The notes beneath the pieces are model-generated. The model was not told the DNA's origin and ran no database searches. It saw only the letters and a list, made by a program, of their open reading frames with translations. From an uncultured bacterium (lineage in GTDB: Bacteria; Bacillota; Clostridia; Lachnospirales; Lachnospiraceae): a stretch of DNA of 25,067 bases. Positions 1 to 8,257 of the stretch are shown one piece after another (position 1 is the first letter of the stretch; each line of letters opens with the position of its first letter). Location of the stretch: assembly GCA_905216215.1 (NCBI GenBank), contig CAJMSZ010000034.1, positions 1 through 25,067 of the forward strand, given 5' to 3'. Position numbers and translations under genes: made by a program.

Positions 1-1315
1 GTGTTCCATACTCCTGTGATTTCAGATACAGCTTCACTCCTGATACCGGATTGCCTTTTTCATCTACCACTTTCACTTTCAATACCGTGTTGTCTGCTTC
101 CAATTCCTGTGAACCGTATTCAACAACAACCGGATACATAGAAAGTGTATTCATTGAAAATGTCACATTGCTTCCGTCCTGTGTAAAAGAAACCGGCTGT
201 AATGCCCGAGAATCATCTACATAATATACATTTTTAACTGTCTTCGCATTATCAAGCTTTTCCGTAACCTGATAATCACCGGCTGCTATATAGGCAATTT
301 CCCATCTGTGCGGGTTTACTACTTTAATATCAAAGACATCATAATCTTTTCCATCCATTCCCTGAACAGTGTTCTTATCCAGCTTGCGGTCTAGCACAAG
401 GAAATCCTTAAAATTCATTCCGGTAATCGTTGTGTTGCCGGCTATATTCTCATAAATTCCTGCATACACCGTATCATAATTGGTATTCGTAAGAATGCTA
501 TCGTACTTATGTGCATCTTTTTTATCCATTAACTTAATGTCATCTACTTTTGCACAACTGGAGAAATCATAGGTATACTTTCCTGCACCATACTCGGATT
601 TATCTTTCACCACAACAGGAAAGGAATCTACCGTATAACTCGGACTATCCACCATAACCATATAAATGACATCTTCCAGAAGATCTACCGTGAGTTTTCC
701 GCTATTTCCGGTGGAATACTCTAAAGTCTCCACATTACTTACCAGTTTAAACTTTATATTATACAAAGCTCCTCCATACTGGTTGCAGACCTTTATATTT
801 GACCGGATTCGCTGCTCCTCTTCAGGTTTTTCCACCGTCTGGTCTCTCTTGTAAAGTTCCAGGGAATCCACTTCCGGGTAATTCCCTGTGTCTACATTCT
901 TCTTAATGTCTACCAAACGGCCATCTTTCACCCATACATATACATTCGGCATTCTGTACTCAGAATCCTCTGCCCAAATGATGTAATTATGATTCCTTAC
1001 CAGATTTAAATCTGGTAGTTTTCCATCCTTGGATGTTACTTCTTGCTCAATCACCTGTTTTGTACTGTTAAAAACAACAAATTTTACTTCCTTGTCAATG
1101 GAGCGCGTAATCACCGGATTGGCTGTTGCGTTCACAACTTCACTTACTGTCAGTCCCTGAATCTTCACAGTATCTGTCGCAAAAATATCTTTCTGCTGAT
1201 ATGCGGGGATTTGATGATCCGGCATCCATGCTGCCGTTGCCACACTGGCAGGTACCTGCGCCAGCGCCAAAGCAACACCAAGCATTGCACTTAACAATTT
1301 TCTTGCTTTTTTCAT
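1..1315 (-). CDS. Secreted/surface protein with Ig-like repeat region, C-terminus cut off by window edge
   Basis: An open frame runs from ATG at 1315 to the window edge without a stop (438 codons seen). A GGAAGGAGA ribosome site lies just upstream of the start. The N-terminus is a typical signal peptide: MKKARK, then a hydrophobic stretch (about residues 7-20) and a small-residue region (ASVATA) around residues 23-28. The mature part is rich in beta-type sequence with Asp, Lys, Val and Thr. The last visible part, DEKGNPVSGVKLYLKS, resembles a Cna-B/SpaA-like or big Ig-like module of Gram-positive surface proteins. Whether it ends in an LPXTG anchor, a membrane helix or nothing cannot be seen. 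It is divergent from the lysine-riboswitch operon. Signal peptide and export are well supported; a role in adhesion would be a guess. Confidence 0.75.
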   Translation of the reverse strand, partial: MKKARKLLSAMLGVALALAQVPASVATAAWMPDHQIPAYQQKDIFATDTVKIQGLTVSEVVNATANPVITRSIDKEVKFVVFNSTKQVIEQEVTSKDGKLPDLNLVRNHNYIIWAEDSEYRMPNVYVWVKDGRLVDIKKNVDTGNYPEVDSLELYKRDQTVEKPEEEQRIRSNIKVCNQYGGALYNIKFKLVSNVETLEYSTGNSGKLTVDLLEDVIYMVMVDSPSYTVDSFPVVVKDKSEYGAGKYTYDFSSCAKVDDIKLMDKKDAHKYDSILTNTNYDTVYAGIYENIAGNTTITGMNFKDFLVLDRKLDKNTVQGMDGKDYDVFDIKVVNPHRWEIAYIAAGDYQVTEKLDNAKTVKNVYYVDDSRALQPVSFTQDGSNVTFSMNTLSMYPVVVEYGSQELEADNTVLKVKVVDEKGNPVSGVKLYLKSQEYGT

Positions 1316-1487
1316 AATGTCTCCTTCCATTTTGTCATGTTTTGTACATAAAAAGCTGTTTTTTTCATTTTAACATTTTTACACTGTTCACTTTACATTC
1401 TGCTTAATTTTGGCAATTGTTTTTTCTTATAAATTCACTTATCATTGCTTTAATTTATTTAACATTTTTATGCAATATAAAAAATCA

Positions 1488-1516
1488 TTGACTTCTCTTC
1501 TCACTCCGCGTATCAT
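1488..1516 (+). promoter_or_regulatory. Sigma-A-type promoter of the lysine-riboswitch operon
   Basis: TTGACT at 1488-1493 and TATCAT at 1511-1516 are separated by 17 bp. Transcription would start near 1523, about 18 nt before the first paired base of the lysine aptamer, which is the expected layout. Confidence 0.6.
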
Positions 1517-1540
1517 ATATACGTTAAATTACATATTCGG

Positions 1541-1702
1541 CAATAGAGGCGCGAAGGTTATGAGTATCTCTCCGGAGACAGTGGAGTCGCAGATGGACAG
1601 AGAAAGGAGCATTCGCCGAAACATGCAGTTTCCGCAGGCTGCAGTAGTTGGGGTACAGTCGAACAGGCTGTGCACTCTCACCGCATGGTGGAGGAGCTAT
1701 TG
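1541..1702 (+). promoter_or_regulatory. Lysine riboswitch (L-box) aptamer
   Basis: The conserved blocks of the lysine aptamer appear in order: AGAGGCGCGAAG (1545-1556), ATGAGTA (1560-1566), GGAG followed by TTCGCCGAA (about 1606-1620) and GGAGGAGCTATT near the end. P1 pairs CAATAG (1541-1546) with CTATTG (1697-1702). P2 pairs GCGAA with TTCGC, and a CACC-GCAT-GGTG hairpin near 1680-1690 fits P5. In this class, lysine binding stabilises P1 and turns off the downstream genes. A terminator follows at 1736, so control is probably by premature termination. The regulated genes are an AGCS symporter and an amidohydrolase. Confidence 0.93.
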
Positions 1703-1735
1703 TTTCATACACATAGATGAAAGGATGATAATGAA

Positions 1736-1759
1736 GCAGTGGGTAACCACTGCTTTTTT
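1736..1759 (+). terminator. Intrinsic terminator of the lysine riboswitch
   Basis: GCAGTGG (1736-1742), loop GTAA and CCACTGC (1747-1753) are followed by six T. It lies 33 nt after the aptamer P1 strand and before the AAAGGAGG ribosome site (1787-1794), so it is the expression platform. I did not resolve the competing antiterminator pairing. Confidence 0.88.
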
Positions 1760-1803
1760 CTGTGTTGAATCCGTTGCCGAAAACACAAAGGAGGATTTTT
1801 TAA

Positions 1804-3288
1804 ATGATTAATTTTCTTAACTGGCTTGATGGGATTCTCTGGGGAGTCCCACTGATTGCACTGATGATTCTGACCGGACTATATTTCACAGTACGCTCCA
1901 ACTTCTTTCAATTCCGGCATTTCGGCTGGATTATGAAGCGGACAATTGGAAGATTGTTCCACAAAGAAGATGTTGCAAGTGAAGGCAAAGGTATGCTAAC
2001 TTCCTTCGAAGCCATTTCCACTGCCATCGGTGGAACCGTTGGTTTCGGAAACATTGCAGGTGTGGCAACTGCTGTGGCAGCAGGTGGTCCCGGTGCGATT
2101 ATGTGGATGTGGCTTTCATCCCTTCTTGGCATGATTCTCAAACAGGCAGAAGTTACACTCGGCTGCTATTATCGTCATACAAACGATAAAGGCGAATATT
2201 ATGGTGGACCTACCTACTACATGGAATGTGGTCTTGGAGAAGAAAGACACTGGGGAAAACTGTGGCTGATTCCGGCAATTGTTTTTGGAATCGGTATTTT
2301 CTCTACTTTCTTTGTAACCTCATCTACACTGACCGCTTCTCAGGTTGTTGCAGGTGCATTCAATCTTGATAATATCAAAATTGGCAGTTTCCAGATTGAA
2401 GGTGTTATCCTCGTCGGTGCTGTTCTCTGTGTAATCACTTACATTGTTACAAGTGGTGGAACAAAAAAAATTGCGACCTTATTCAGCAAACTGGTTCCGT
2501 TCATGAGCTTCCTTTACATCCTGATGGGCATCGGCATGATTCTGGTAAATATCAACCGTGTGCCATCTGCATTTGCTGCAATTGTAACAAATGCATTTAC
2601 CGGAACTGCTGCAATCGGAGGCTTTGCTGGATGTGCAGTCAGTGAAATCGTCCGTGTCGGTATGGCCCGTTCCGTATACTCTAACGAAGCTGGATGGGGT
2701 ACTTCACCAATGATTCACTCTTCTGCCAAAACTCCTCACCCGGTAGAACAGGGACTCTGGGGCTCTTTCGAAGTATTCTTTGATACCATGATTATCTGTA
2801 CCATCACAGCATTATCCGTTATTTTAAGTGGACAGTGGACAGATGGAACCAATGGTGGTACTTTAGCATTAAACGCATTTGCAAGTGGCTTTGGTAAAGG
2901 AGGAAGTATTTTACTTGCGATTATCATGGTTATCTTTACGGTAACTACTTCTGGTGGATGGTTTACTTACTATCTTGCAATCCTTGAGCACCTTTACAAA
3001 AAGGAAGGGCTTATGAAGGATATCGTAATGAAGCTCTTTTACGCAGTACGTGCTCTCCCGGGACTTCTTTGGACCATTTACCTGGTAAAAACAAACAATC
3101 AGGGATTCATCTGGACTGTAGTAGATATCACTTCCGCAATCCCTACCTTTGTCAATGTGGCAGTGGTGCTCATGCTCTCAGGACAGTATTTCAAATTGCT
3201 GAAGGATTACAAAGCACGTTATCTCGGAATCGGAAAAGTGGATAAAAATACTTGTCTCTTCTATGAAGACAAACAGGCGAAAAACTAA
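1804..3288 (+). CDS. AGCS-family sodium/amino-acid symporter under lysine riboswitch control
   Basis: This 494-residue polytopic membrane protein has the hallmarks of the alanine/glycine:cation symporter family (AlsT/DagA/AgcS): GGTVGFGNIAGVATA (residues 76-90), GGPGAIMWMW (94-103), GEYYGGPTYYM (130-140) and a SNEAGWGTSPMIHSS segment around residues 290-305. Length is normal for the family. The start is fixed by AAAGGAGG 9 nt upstream. Family members import Ala, Gly, Ser or Gln with Na+. Here the lysine riboswitch 5' of the gene suggests the substrate is lysine or a lysine-containing compound rather than alanine; that is an inference. The segment after SNEAG differs from the SNEAGLGSAP form usual in alanine carriers. 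A short 34-bp gap leads to the amidohydrolase, so the two are probably co-transcribed. Confidence 0.9.
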   Translation: MINFLNWLDGILWGVPLIALMILTGLYFTVRSNFFQFRHFGWIMKRTIGRLFHKEDVASEGKGMLTSFEAISTAIGGTVGFGNIAGVATAVAAGGPGAIMWMWLSSLLGMILKQAEVTLGCYYRHTNDKGEYYGGPTYYMECGLGEERHWGKLWLIPAIVFGIGIFSTFFVTSSTLTASQVVAGAFNLDNIKIGSFQIEGVILVGAVLCVITYIVTSGGTKKIATLFSKLVPFMSFLYILMGIGMILVNINRVPSAFAAIVTNAFTGTAAIGGFAGCAVSEIVRVGMARSVYSNEAGWGTSPMIHSSAKTPHPVEQGLWGSFEVFFDTMIICTITALSVILSGQWTDGTNGGTLALNAFASGFGKGGSILLAIIMVIFTVTTSGGWFTYYLAILEHLYKKEGLMKDIVMKLFYAVRALPGLLWTIYLVKTNNQGFIWTVVDITSAIPTFVNVAVVLMLSGQYFKLLKDYKARYLGIGKVDKNTCLFYEDKQAKN

Positions 3289-3322
3289 CAGACCATTTGC
3301 AAGACTATAAATGGAGGAAGAA

Positions 3323-4939
3323 ATGAAAACAATTTACAAAAACGGTGCTGTCTATACCGGTGAGCTTCCACTGGTACAGGCATTTGCAGTAGAAGATGGA
3401 AAATTTATATTTGCCGGAAGCAATGAGGACGCAGACGCACTTACTTCCGATGACACAACAGTCATTGATTTACAAGGCAAATTCGTGTGCAGTGGCTTTA
3501 ACGACAGTCATATGCATCTGTTAAATTATGGAGGCAGTCTTATGAAAGCACAGCTTGCCGAGCACACTCAAAGTCTGGAAGATATGATAAAATGCCTTTC
3601 TGACTTTCTTGCATCACACCCTTGCAAAGAAGGGGCATGGCTTCAGGGCCGTGGATGGAATCAGGACTATTTTACCGATGCGGACCGCATGCCAAACCGC
3701 TACGATTTAGATAAGGTGTCAGCCGAAACTCCTATTTGTGCAGTAAGAGCCTGCGGACATTGTCTGGTAGTAAATAGTAAGGCTCTGGAAATTTTAGGTG
3801 TAACAGCAGATACTCCTCAGCCGGAAGGAGGAGAAATCGGAATGGAAAATGGCAAGCCGGACGGACGTTTCTTTGACAATGCCATGGACGCTGTTTATCA
3901 GATAATTCCAGTTCCGGACAAAGAAGAAATCAAAGAAATGATTCGCATTGCCTGCAAAGCGTTGAACAGCTATGGTGTTACAAGCAGCCAGACAGATGAC
4001 TACTGTGTATACCGTTCTGTTCCATGGCAGACAGTCAATGAGGCTTACGAAGAATTGGAGGCTTCCGGTGAACTTACCGTGCGTGTCTATGAACAGAGCA
4101 ATTTTACCGACCTTCCTTCTTTGAAAGAGTTTGTAGAAGCAGGAAATGTAACCGGAACCGGAACAGAAATGTTCAAATTCGGCCCCCTGAAAATGCTCGG
4201 TGATGGAGCCCTTGGTGCAAGAACTGCATTTCTCAGCCGTCCTTATGCAGATGACCCTTCCACTTGTGGAATCCCGGTTTTCTCCCAGGAAACCATGGAC
4301 GAAATGATTGGTTATGCAAATGCACATGGCATGCAGGCTGCCGTTCACACCATTGGAGATGCCTGCCTCGACAGAGTACTTAACGCCTATGAAAAAGCAC
4401 TTACTGACAATCCAAGAGAAAATCACAGACATGGAATTGTTCACTGTCAGATTACAAGGCCTGACCAGCTTGAAAAGATTGCAAACATGAAGCTTCATGT
4501 ATACGCACAGAGTATTTTCCTGGATTATGATAATCACATTGTAGAAGAACGTGTTGGAAAAGAGCTTGCTTCTACAAGCTACAGTTGGAAAACACTGATG
4601 AAGAAAGGAGCTACTGTCAGCAATGGAACCGATTGTCCCGTAGAGCCTCCAGATGCCTTAAGCTGTATGCAGTGTGCAGTCACAAGGACAACCCTTCATG
4701 ATAATGTAGGACCATATTTGCCAGAACAGAAATTTACGGTTCAGGAAGCCCTTAACAGCTACACCTGCTGCGGTGCATATGCAAGTTTTGAAGAGCATAT
4801 CAAAGGAAAGATTTCAGAAGGAATGTTGGCTGACTTCGTAATTCTTGGTGAAAATCCATTTGAAGTAGAAGAAAACCACATCAAAGATATTCCTGTCTGC
4901 CAGACATTCCTTGGTGGAAAGAATGTTTATACCAGATAA
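3323..4939 (+). CDS. YtcJ-type metal-dependent amidohydrolase (Amidohydro_3)
   Basis: The protein has 538 residues from ATG 3323. An in-frame ATG at 3311 is less likely because GGAGG (3313-3317) lies inside that extension, at proper spacing from 3323. The amidohydrolase layout is clear: a small beta-sandwich domain at the N-terminus, the metal motif GFNDSHMHL with His63 and His65, further candidate ligands His342 (VHTIGDA) and His370/His374 (HRHGIVHCQ), the catalytic-type Asp437 (NGTDCPVEPP), and the C-terminal return to the beta-sandwich (GKISEGMLADFVIL). The YtcJ family includes N-substituted formamide deformylases and other enzymes that cleave amide or acyl bonds; the substrate here is unknown. 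There is no signal peptide, so it acts in the cytoplasm, presumably on what the upstream symporter brings in. Its place behind a lysine riboswitch makes an N-acylated or otherwise blocked lysine a reasonable candidate. Confidence 0.88.
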   Translation: MKTIYKNGAVYTGELPLVQAFAVEDGKFIFAGSNEDADALTSDDTTVIDLQGKFVCSGFNDSHMHLLNYGGSLMKAQLAEHTQSLEDMIKCLSDFLASHPCKEGAWLQGRGWNQDYFTDADRMPNRYDLDKVSAETPICAVRACGHCLVVNSKALEILGVTADTPQPEGGEIGMENGKPDGRFFDNAMDAVYQIIPVPDKEEIKEMIRIACKALNSYGVTSSQTDDYCVYRSVPWQTVNEAYEELEASGELTVRVYEQSNFTDLPSLKEFVEAGNVTGTGTEMFKFGPLKMLGDGALGARTAFLSRPYADDPSTCGIPVFSQETMDEMIGYANAHGMQAAVHTIGDACLDRVLNAYEKALTDNPRENHRHGIVHCQITRPDQLEKIANMKLHVYAQSIFLDYDNHIVEERVGKELASTSYSWKTLMKKGATVSNGTDCPVEPPDALSCMQCAVTRTTLHDNVGPYLPEQKFTVQEALNSYTCCGAYASFEEHIKGKISEGMLADFVILGENPFEVEENHIKDIPVCQTFLGGKNVYTR

Positions 4940-4985
4940 AATTTTATATGTATAAGATGATGGCATTCCCATCGTAAAAACAAGT

Positions 4986-5033
4986 GCCTTGTTTCTTTCA
5001 TGTACACATGACATGATGAAACAAGGCTTTTTT
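4986..5033 (+). terminator. Intrinsic terminator after the amidohydrolase
   Basis: GCCTTGTTTC (4986-4995) pairs with GAAACAAGGC (5018-5027), followed by six T. An inner TCATGT/ACATGA pairing continues the stem. It ends the symporter-amidohydrolase transcript and may also serve the convergent GNAT gene. Confidence 0.88.
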
Positions 5034-5081
5034 GTTAATACGGTTTCAATTTATGGCACCTACGAATTTCATCCGCTGAGA

Positions 5082-5573
5082 TTACAACACATAATAATGT
5101 GGAATAATATCTTCATAATGTCCGTCCGGCATCCGGAAACCTCCCGGGATTACACCTAACTGAGTAAACCCGATTCTCTTATAAAGGTGAAGTGCATGAG
5201 TATTGGTCGCAACAACGGCATTAAACTGCATTACCTTAAATCCTTTTTCTTTTGCCTTTGCCAGACAGTCAAGCACCAGTTTTTCCCCTATGTGCTGACC
5301 ACGGATAGCCCGTTTTACCGCATAGCTGGCATTACAGATATGTCCGCATCTTCCTATATTGTTGGGATGTAAAATATAAAGTCCGACCACTTCTCCTGTA
5401 TCTGCATTTTCCGCAATACCTGTATAGGTCTGCTCTTTAAAAAATTTATCTCCGCTTTCCACGGTCAAATCATCTTCCTGTGGAAATGCAATTCCATCAT
5501 CTACTACCTGATTCCAGATTTCACAGGCCTCTGCCGCATCTTCAGTTGTATATTCTCTCAGCTTAATATTCAT
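5082..5573 (-). CDS. GNAT-family N-acetyltransferase
   Basis: This is a 163-residue single-domain acetyltransferase from ATG 5573. A longer frame to 5612 exists, but a GGAGG lies 7-8 nt before 5573 and inside the longer frame, so the shorter start is preferred. The acetyl-CoA loop is in AVKRAIRGQHIGEKLVL (R/Q-x-x-G-x-G/A form, around residues 85-100). The C-terminal half shows the beta-bulge and ALHLYKRIGFTQLGVIPGG, typical of the fold. The HPNNIGRCGHICNASY segment recalls Mpr1/MnaT-type enzymes that acetylate small amino acids or analogues, but substrate assignment from that is weak. It converges with the amidohydrolase gene and is apparently monocistronic. Confidence 0.85.
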   Translation of the reverse strand: MNIKLREYTTEDAAEACEIWNQVVDDGIAFPQEDDLTVESGDKFFKEQTYTGIAENADTGEVVGLYILHPNNIGRCGHICNASYAVKRAIRGQHIGEKLVLDCLAKAKEKGFKVMQFNAVVATNTHALHLYKRIGFTQLGVIPGGFRMPDGHYEDIIPHYYVL

Positions 5574-5698
5574 AATCCCGTTCCTCCGTTTCGTACTTTC
5601 ATAATGTTGCAATTATTATAAAAATGATCTAACTATTTTTCAAGTTACTTCTTTTATTTATTTTATCTATATATCACTCACATATCAAGAATTTCTAT

Positions 5699-5727
5699 TT
5701 GCTGTAATCCGTTAAAAAGACTACAAT
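5699..5727 (+). promoter_or_regulatory. Promoter of the double-cubane cluster protein gene
   Basis: TTGCTG (5699-5704), a 17-bp spacer and TACAAT (5722-5727) lie about 50 bp upstream of ATG 5776. AGGAGG sits at 5762-5767 just before the gene. Confidence 0.5.
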
Positions 5728-5775
5728 AGATAATAGAAAATTGTATATATTACATAGCAAATAGGAGGCAACACA

Positions 5776-6924
5776 ATGGAGTTAATTAAAGATCTGCCTG
5801 AGATTTTCGAAGAATTTGCAGAGCAGAGACAAAAATCATTTTTAACAATGAAAGAAATTAAAGACAAAGGAACCCCTGTAATTGGTGCATACTGCACTTA
5901 TTTTCCTCAGGAAATCGCAATGGCTATGGGCGCTGTAACAGTAGGCTTATGCTCTACCTCAGACGAGACAATTCCGATTGCAGAAAGGGACCTTCCAAAG
6001 AACCTATGTCCACTGGTAAAATCAAGCTACGGTTTTGCTGTATCTGATAAATGTCCATTCTTCTATTTCTCTGACGTAGTTGTTGGTGAAACAACTTGTG
6101 ATGGAAAGAAGAAAATGTATGAATTAATGAAAGACTTCAAAAACGTCTATATTATGGAACTTCCTAATACACAGAATGCAGAAGCTCTTAAATTATGGAA
6201 GAGTGAAATCATTCGTTTCAAAGAATATCTGGAAGAAACATTTAACGTGGAAATTACAGAAGAAAAGCTTCGTCACGCAGTTCATGTTGCAAACGAAGGA
6301 AGACTTGCGCTCCGCAGATTCTACGAACTGATGAAAAATGACCCGGCTCCAATGGATGGATCAAACCTTTTCGGTGTACTTTACGGAAGCCAGTTCAAAT
6401 TCGACAGAGAAAAAATGCCTGCTGAAATTGATGCACTCCGTGAAAAAATCGAGAAAGAATATGCAGAAGGCGAAAAGCCTGCAAGAAAGAAGAGAATTCT
6501 CTTAACCGGATGTCCAAGCAGTGGCGCTCCAATGAAGGTTGTAAAATCAATCGAAGCTAACGGCGGTAATGTTGTATGTTACGAAAACTGCGGTGGTGCT
6601 AAATCGGTAGACCGTCTTATCGATGAAGATACAGACGACATTTATCAGGCAATCGCAGAACGTTACCTTGCTATCGGATGTTCTGTTATGACACCAAATC
6701 CAAACCGTTACGAATTACTTGGAAGACTTCTGGAAGAATACCAGATTGAAGGTGTTGTAGAAATGACACTTCAGGCTTGCCATACATACAATATCGAAGC
6801 TAAGAGCATTGAGAAATTTGTAAATTCAAAAGGAATCCCTTACATGCATGTTGAAACAGATTATTCTCAGACAGATGTTGGACAGCTTGATACACGTATC
6901 GCAGCATTCTTAGAAATGATTTAA
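5776..6924 (+). CDS. YjiM-type double-cubane cluster protein (2-hydroxyacyl-CoA dehydratase family)
   Basis: The 382 residues match the HgdB/FldC-like subunit fold, and are closest by eye to E. coli YjiM and the Carboxydothermus double-cubane cluster protein. Shared segments are DLPEIFEEFAEQRQ (6-19), YCTYFPQEI (39-47), CSTSDETI (59-66), RDLPKNLCPLVKSSYGF (71-87) and GETTCDGKKKMYE (104-116). Cysteines at 40, 59, 78, 93, 108, 246, 268, 272, 302 and 335 are visible; Cys40, Cys108, Cys246, Cys272 and Cys335 lie in the most conserved motifs. Relatives hold an [Fe8S9] double-cubane cluster and carry out ATP-driven low-potential reductions. They need an ATPase activator (YjiL/HgdC type), which is not next to this gene. 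An upstream promoter and a downstream terminator show a single-gene transcript. The natural substrate is unknown. Confidence 0.9.
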   Translation: MELIKDLPEIFEEFAEQRQKSFLTMKEIKDKGTPVIGAYCTYFPQEIAMAMGAVTVGLCSTSDETIPIAERDLPKNLCPLVKSSYGFAVSDKCPFFYFSDVVVGETTCDGKKKMYELMKDFKNVYIMELPNTQNAEALKLWKSEIIRFKEYLEETFNVEITEEKLRHAVHVANEGRLALRRFYELMKNDPAPMDGSNLFGVLYGSQFKFDREKMPAEIDALREKIEKEYAEGEKPARKKRILLTGCPSSGAPMKVVKSIEANGGNVVCYENCGGAKSVDRLIDEDTDDIYQAIAERYLAIGCSVMTPNPNRYELLGRLLEEYQIEGVVEMTLQACHTYNIEAKSIEKFVNSKGIPYMHVETDYSQTDVGQLDTRIAAFLEMI

Positions 6925-6968
6925 TAAATAAAAAAGTGCGTTGATTCTTATCAATGCCCGCTAACACA

Positions 6969-7006
6969 AACTCTCTACTTCAATTCTCTGTTGTAGAGAG
7001 TTTTTT
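6969..7006 (+). terminator. Intrinsic terminator after the dehydratase-like gene
   Basis: AACTCTCTAC (6969-6978) pairs with GTAGAGAGTT (6993-7002), followed by a T run. A second weaker hairpin (GCGTTGA/TCAATGC) precedes it at about 6938-6957. Confidence 0.88.
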
Positions 7007-7033
7007 GATTTAATGGAAGAAATCTGGTATAAA
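7005..7033 (+). promoter_or_regulatory. Possible promoter of the HipA-like gene
   Basis: TTGATT (7005-7010), 17 bp and TATAAA (7028-7033) precede the gene. The -35 box overlaps the T run of the preceding terminator. A further TATAAT-like stretch lies near 7040, so the exact start is unsure. Confidence 0.35.
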
Positions 7034-7083
7034 ATAAGTTATAATAAAAAAGTATAATTTTTATTCGAAAGGATGTGAAACCA

Positions 7084-8193
7084 ATGCTCCCAGTCAGAAA
7101 AAAAGAAACTATCATTTATGAAATCATGCATATGGAAAAAGTTGTCGCAAAGATTTCTTCCAACGGAAAAGCCATTATATATGACGAAGCATTTATGCCA
7201 TATGATTTGTTTCTTGAAGAAGACGATGAAAATGATATTGATATTTTGTTAAATAATCTTGATGTGTTTTACCATTGGTGCGCGTCCCGTGTATTGTCGT
7301 TAGACCGGAAATATGCCAAAGACATTCTGAACAGTATTGGTGTCTCACAGGCTGTAACCGACAGAGACCGTGCAAAAATTGCATTGTCTTACCACTGCGT
7401 CTCCCTCACAGATGTATTTTGGATAAAAACAACTAATGAAACCATTTCCTTTTCACAATTGAATTTATATGATAACACCTTAAATGAAGCCATTGTAGAA
7501 CTTTCATTAAAGGGACATCAGATGACCGTCACCAATCAGGAGCTTGCACCTGATTTGTCAACCAAAGGTCTGTTCCCAAAGGCATGGATTCGCGGCACAG
7601 ATGGATTTCAATTACTAAAAGACGGAAGCAAAGAGATTGTACGCAAAGAACTGCTCGCTAGCAAGATTTGTCAATGCTTTGATATTCCTCAGGTTGTATA
7701 TAAAGAACGTCTTTATGATGGTGAAGTCGTGACAGAAAGTAATATTATCACATCAAAAAGATACTCAATCGTTTCAAAAATGGCATTTGATATTTATGCA
7801 TGCAATCACGATTTAGATACACTGGAAGTCTGTAAAGTACTTGACCCGATTACTTATTATGGTATGAATATTTTAGACTATCTCACCGGAAATACAGACC
7901 GTCATCCTGAGAACTGGGGATTTTTAGTAGATAATCTTACAAATAAATATATTTCCCTTTACCCGGTTATGGATTTCAATCAATGCTTCCTGTCCTATAC
8001 TACTTTAGATGGTGCGAATTGTCAGACTATTTTGCCCGAAAAAAGGACCCAGCGTGAAGCTGCCATTGAAGCTGTAAAACAGATTGGACTTCGGCAAATC
8101 CATGAGATGAATATGGCCGAATTTGGTGATATGAAGCAAGCGGCTGAGATGTTACAATTAAGACTGAAGGAACTCAAAAATCATATTGCTTAA
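7084..8193 (+). CDS. Stand-alone HipA-like kinase-fold protein
   Basis: The protein has 369 residues from ATG 7084. A GTG at 7075 is in frame but only 2 nt from the AAAGG ribosome site, so it is unlikely. The C-terminal half has a HipA/PI3K-like catalytic loop, LTGNTDRHPENWGFL, with Asp272, His274 and Asn277. A DFG-like segment VMDFNQCF with Asp297 follows. Upstream, RKELLASKICQCFDIPQVVYKE fits the helix that packs near the nucleotide site in HipA. HipA kinases phosphorylate proteins such as GltX and usually pair with a HipB antitoxin. No HTH gene adjoins this one, and the N-terminal ~150 residues are not a recognisable HipA N-domain. It could be a persistence factor, a CtkA-like kinase or a regulator; function is open. 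Confidence 0.65.
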   Translation: MLPVRKKETIIYEIMHMEKVVAKISSNGKAIIYDEAFMPYDLFLEEDDENDIDILLNNLDVFYHWCASRVLSLDRKYAKDILNSIGVSQAVTDRDRAKIALSYHCVSLTDVFWIKTTNETISFSQLNLYDNTLNEAIVELSLKGHQMTVTNQELAPDLSTKGLFPKAWIRGTDGFQLLKDGSKEIVRKELLASKICQCFDIPQVVYKERLYDGEVVTESNIITSKRYSIVSKMAFDIYACNHDLDTLEVCKVLDPITYYGMNILDYLTGNTDRHPENWGFLVDNLTNKYISLYPVMDFNQCFLSYTTLDGANCQTILPEKRTQREAAIEAVKQIGLRQIHEMNMAEFGDMKQAAEMLQLRLKELKNHIA

Positions 8194-8203
8194 AAATATT
8201 CCC

Positions 8204-8231
8204 TTGCAATCTCCGCAATACGGGGTATAAT
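8204..8231 (+). promoter_or_regulatory. Promoter of the thiamine salvage operon
   Basis: TTGCAA (8204-8209), a 16-bp spacer and TATAAT (8226-8231) would start transcription near 8238, about 20 nt before the TPP aptamer. Confidence 0.6.
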
Positions 8232-8257
8232 TATTGTTGATACAAATAAGTTAAAAA

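Noticed and set aside
1410..1811. A 133-codon plus-strand frame before the symporter gene
   Set aside because: It runs through the lysine aptamer and its terminator and has no ribosome site; the RNA structure explains the sequence.
3794..4537. A 247-codon minus-strand frame opposite the amidohydrolase gene
   Set aside because: It is antisense to a well-conserved enzyme, is rich in Cys, His and Phe as shadow frames are, and has no ribosome site.
7075..7083. GTG start for the HipA-like gene
   Set aside because: It is only 2 nt from the ribosome site; ATG 7084 has normal spacing.
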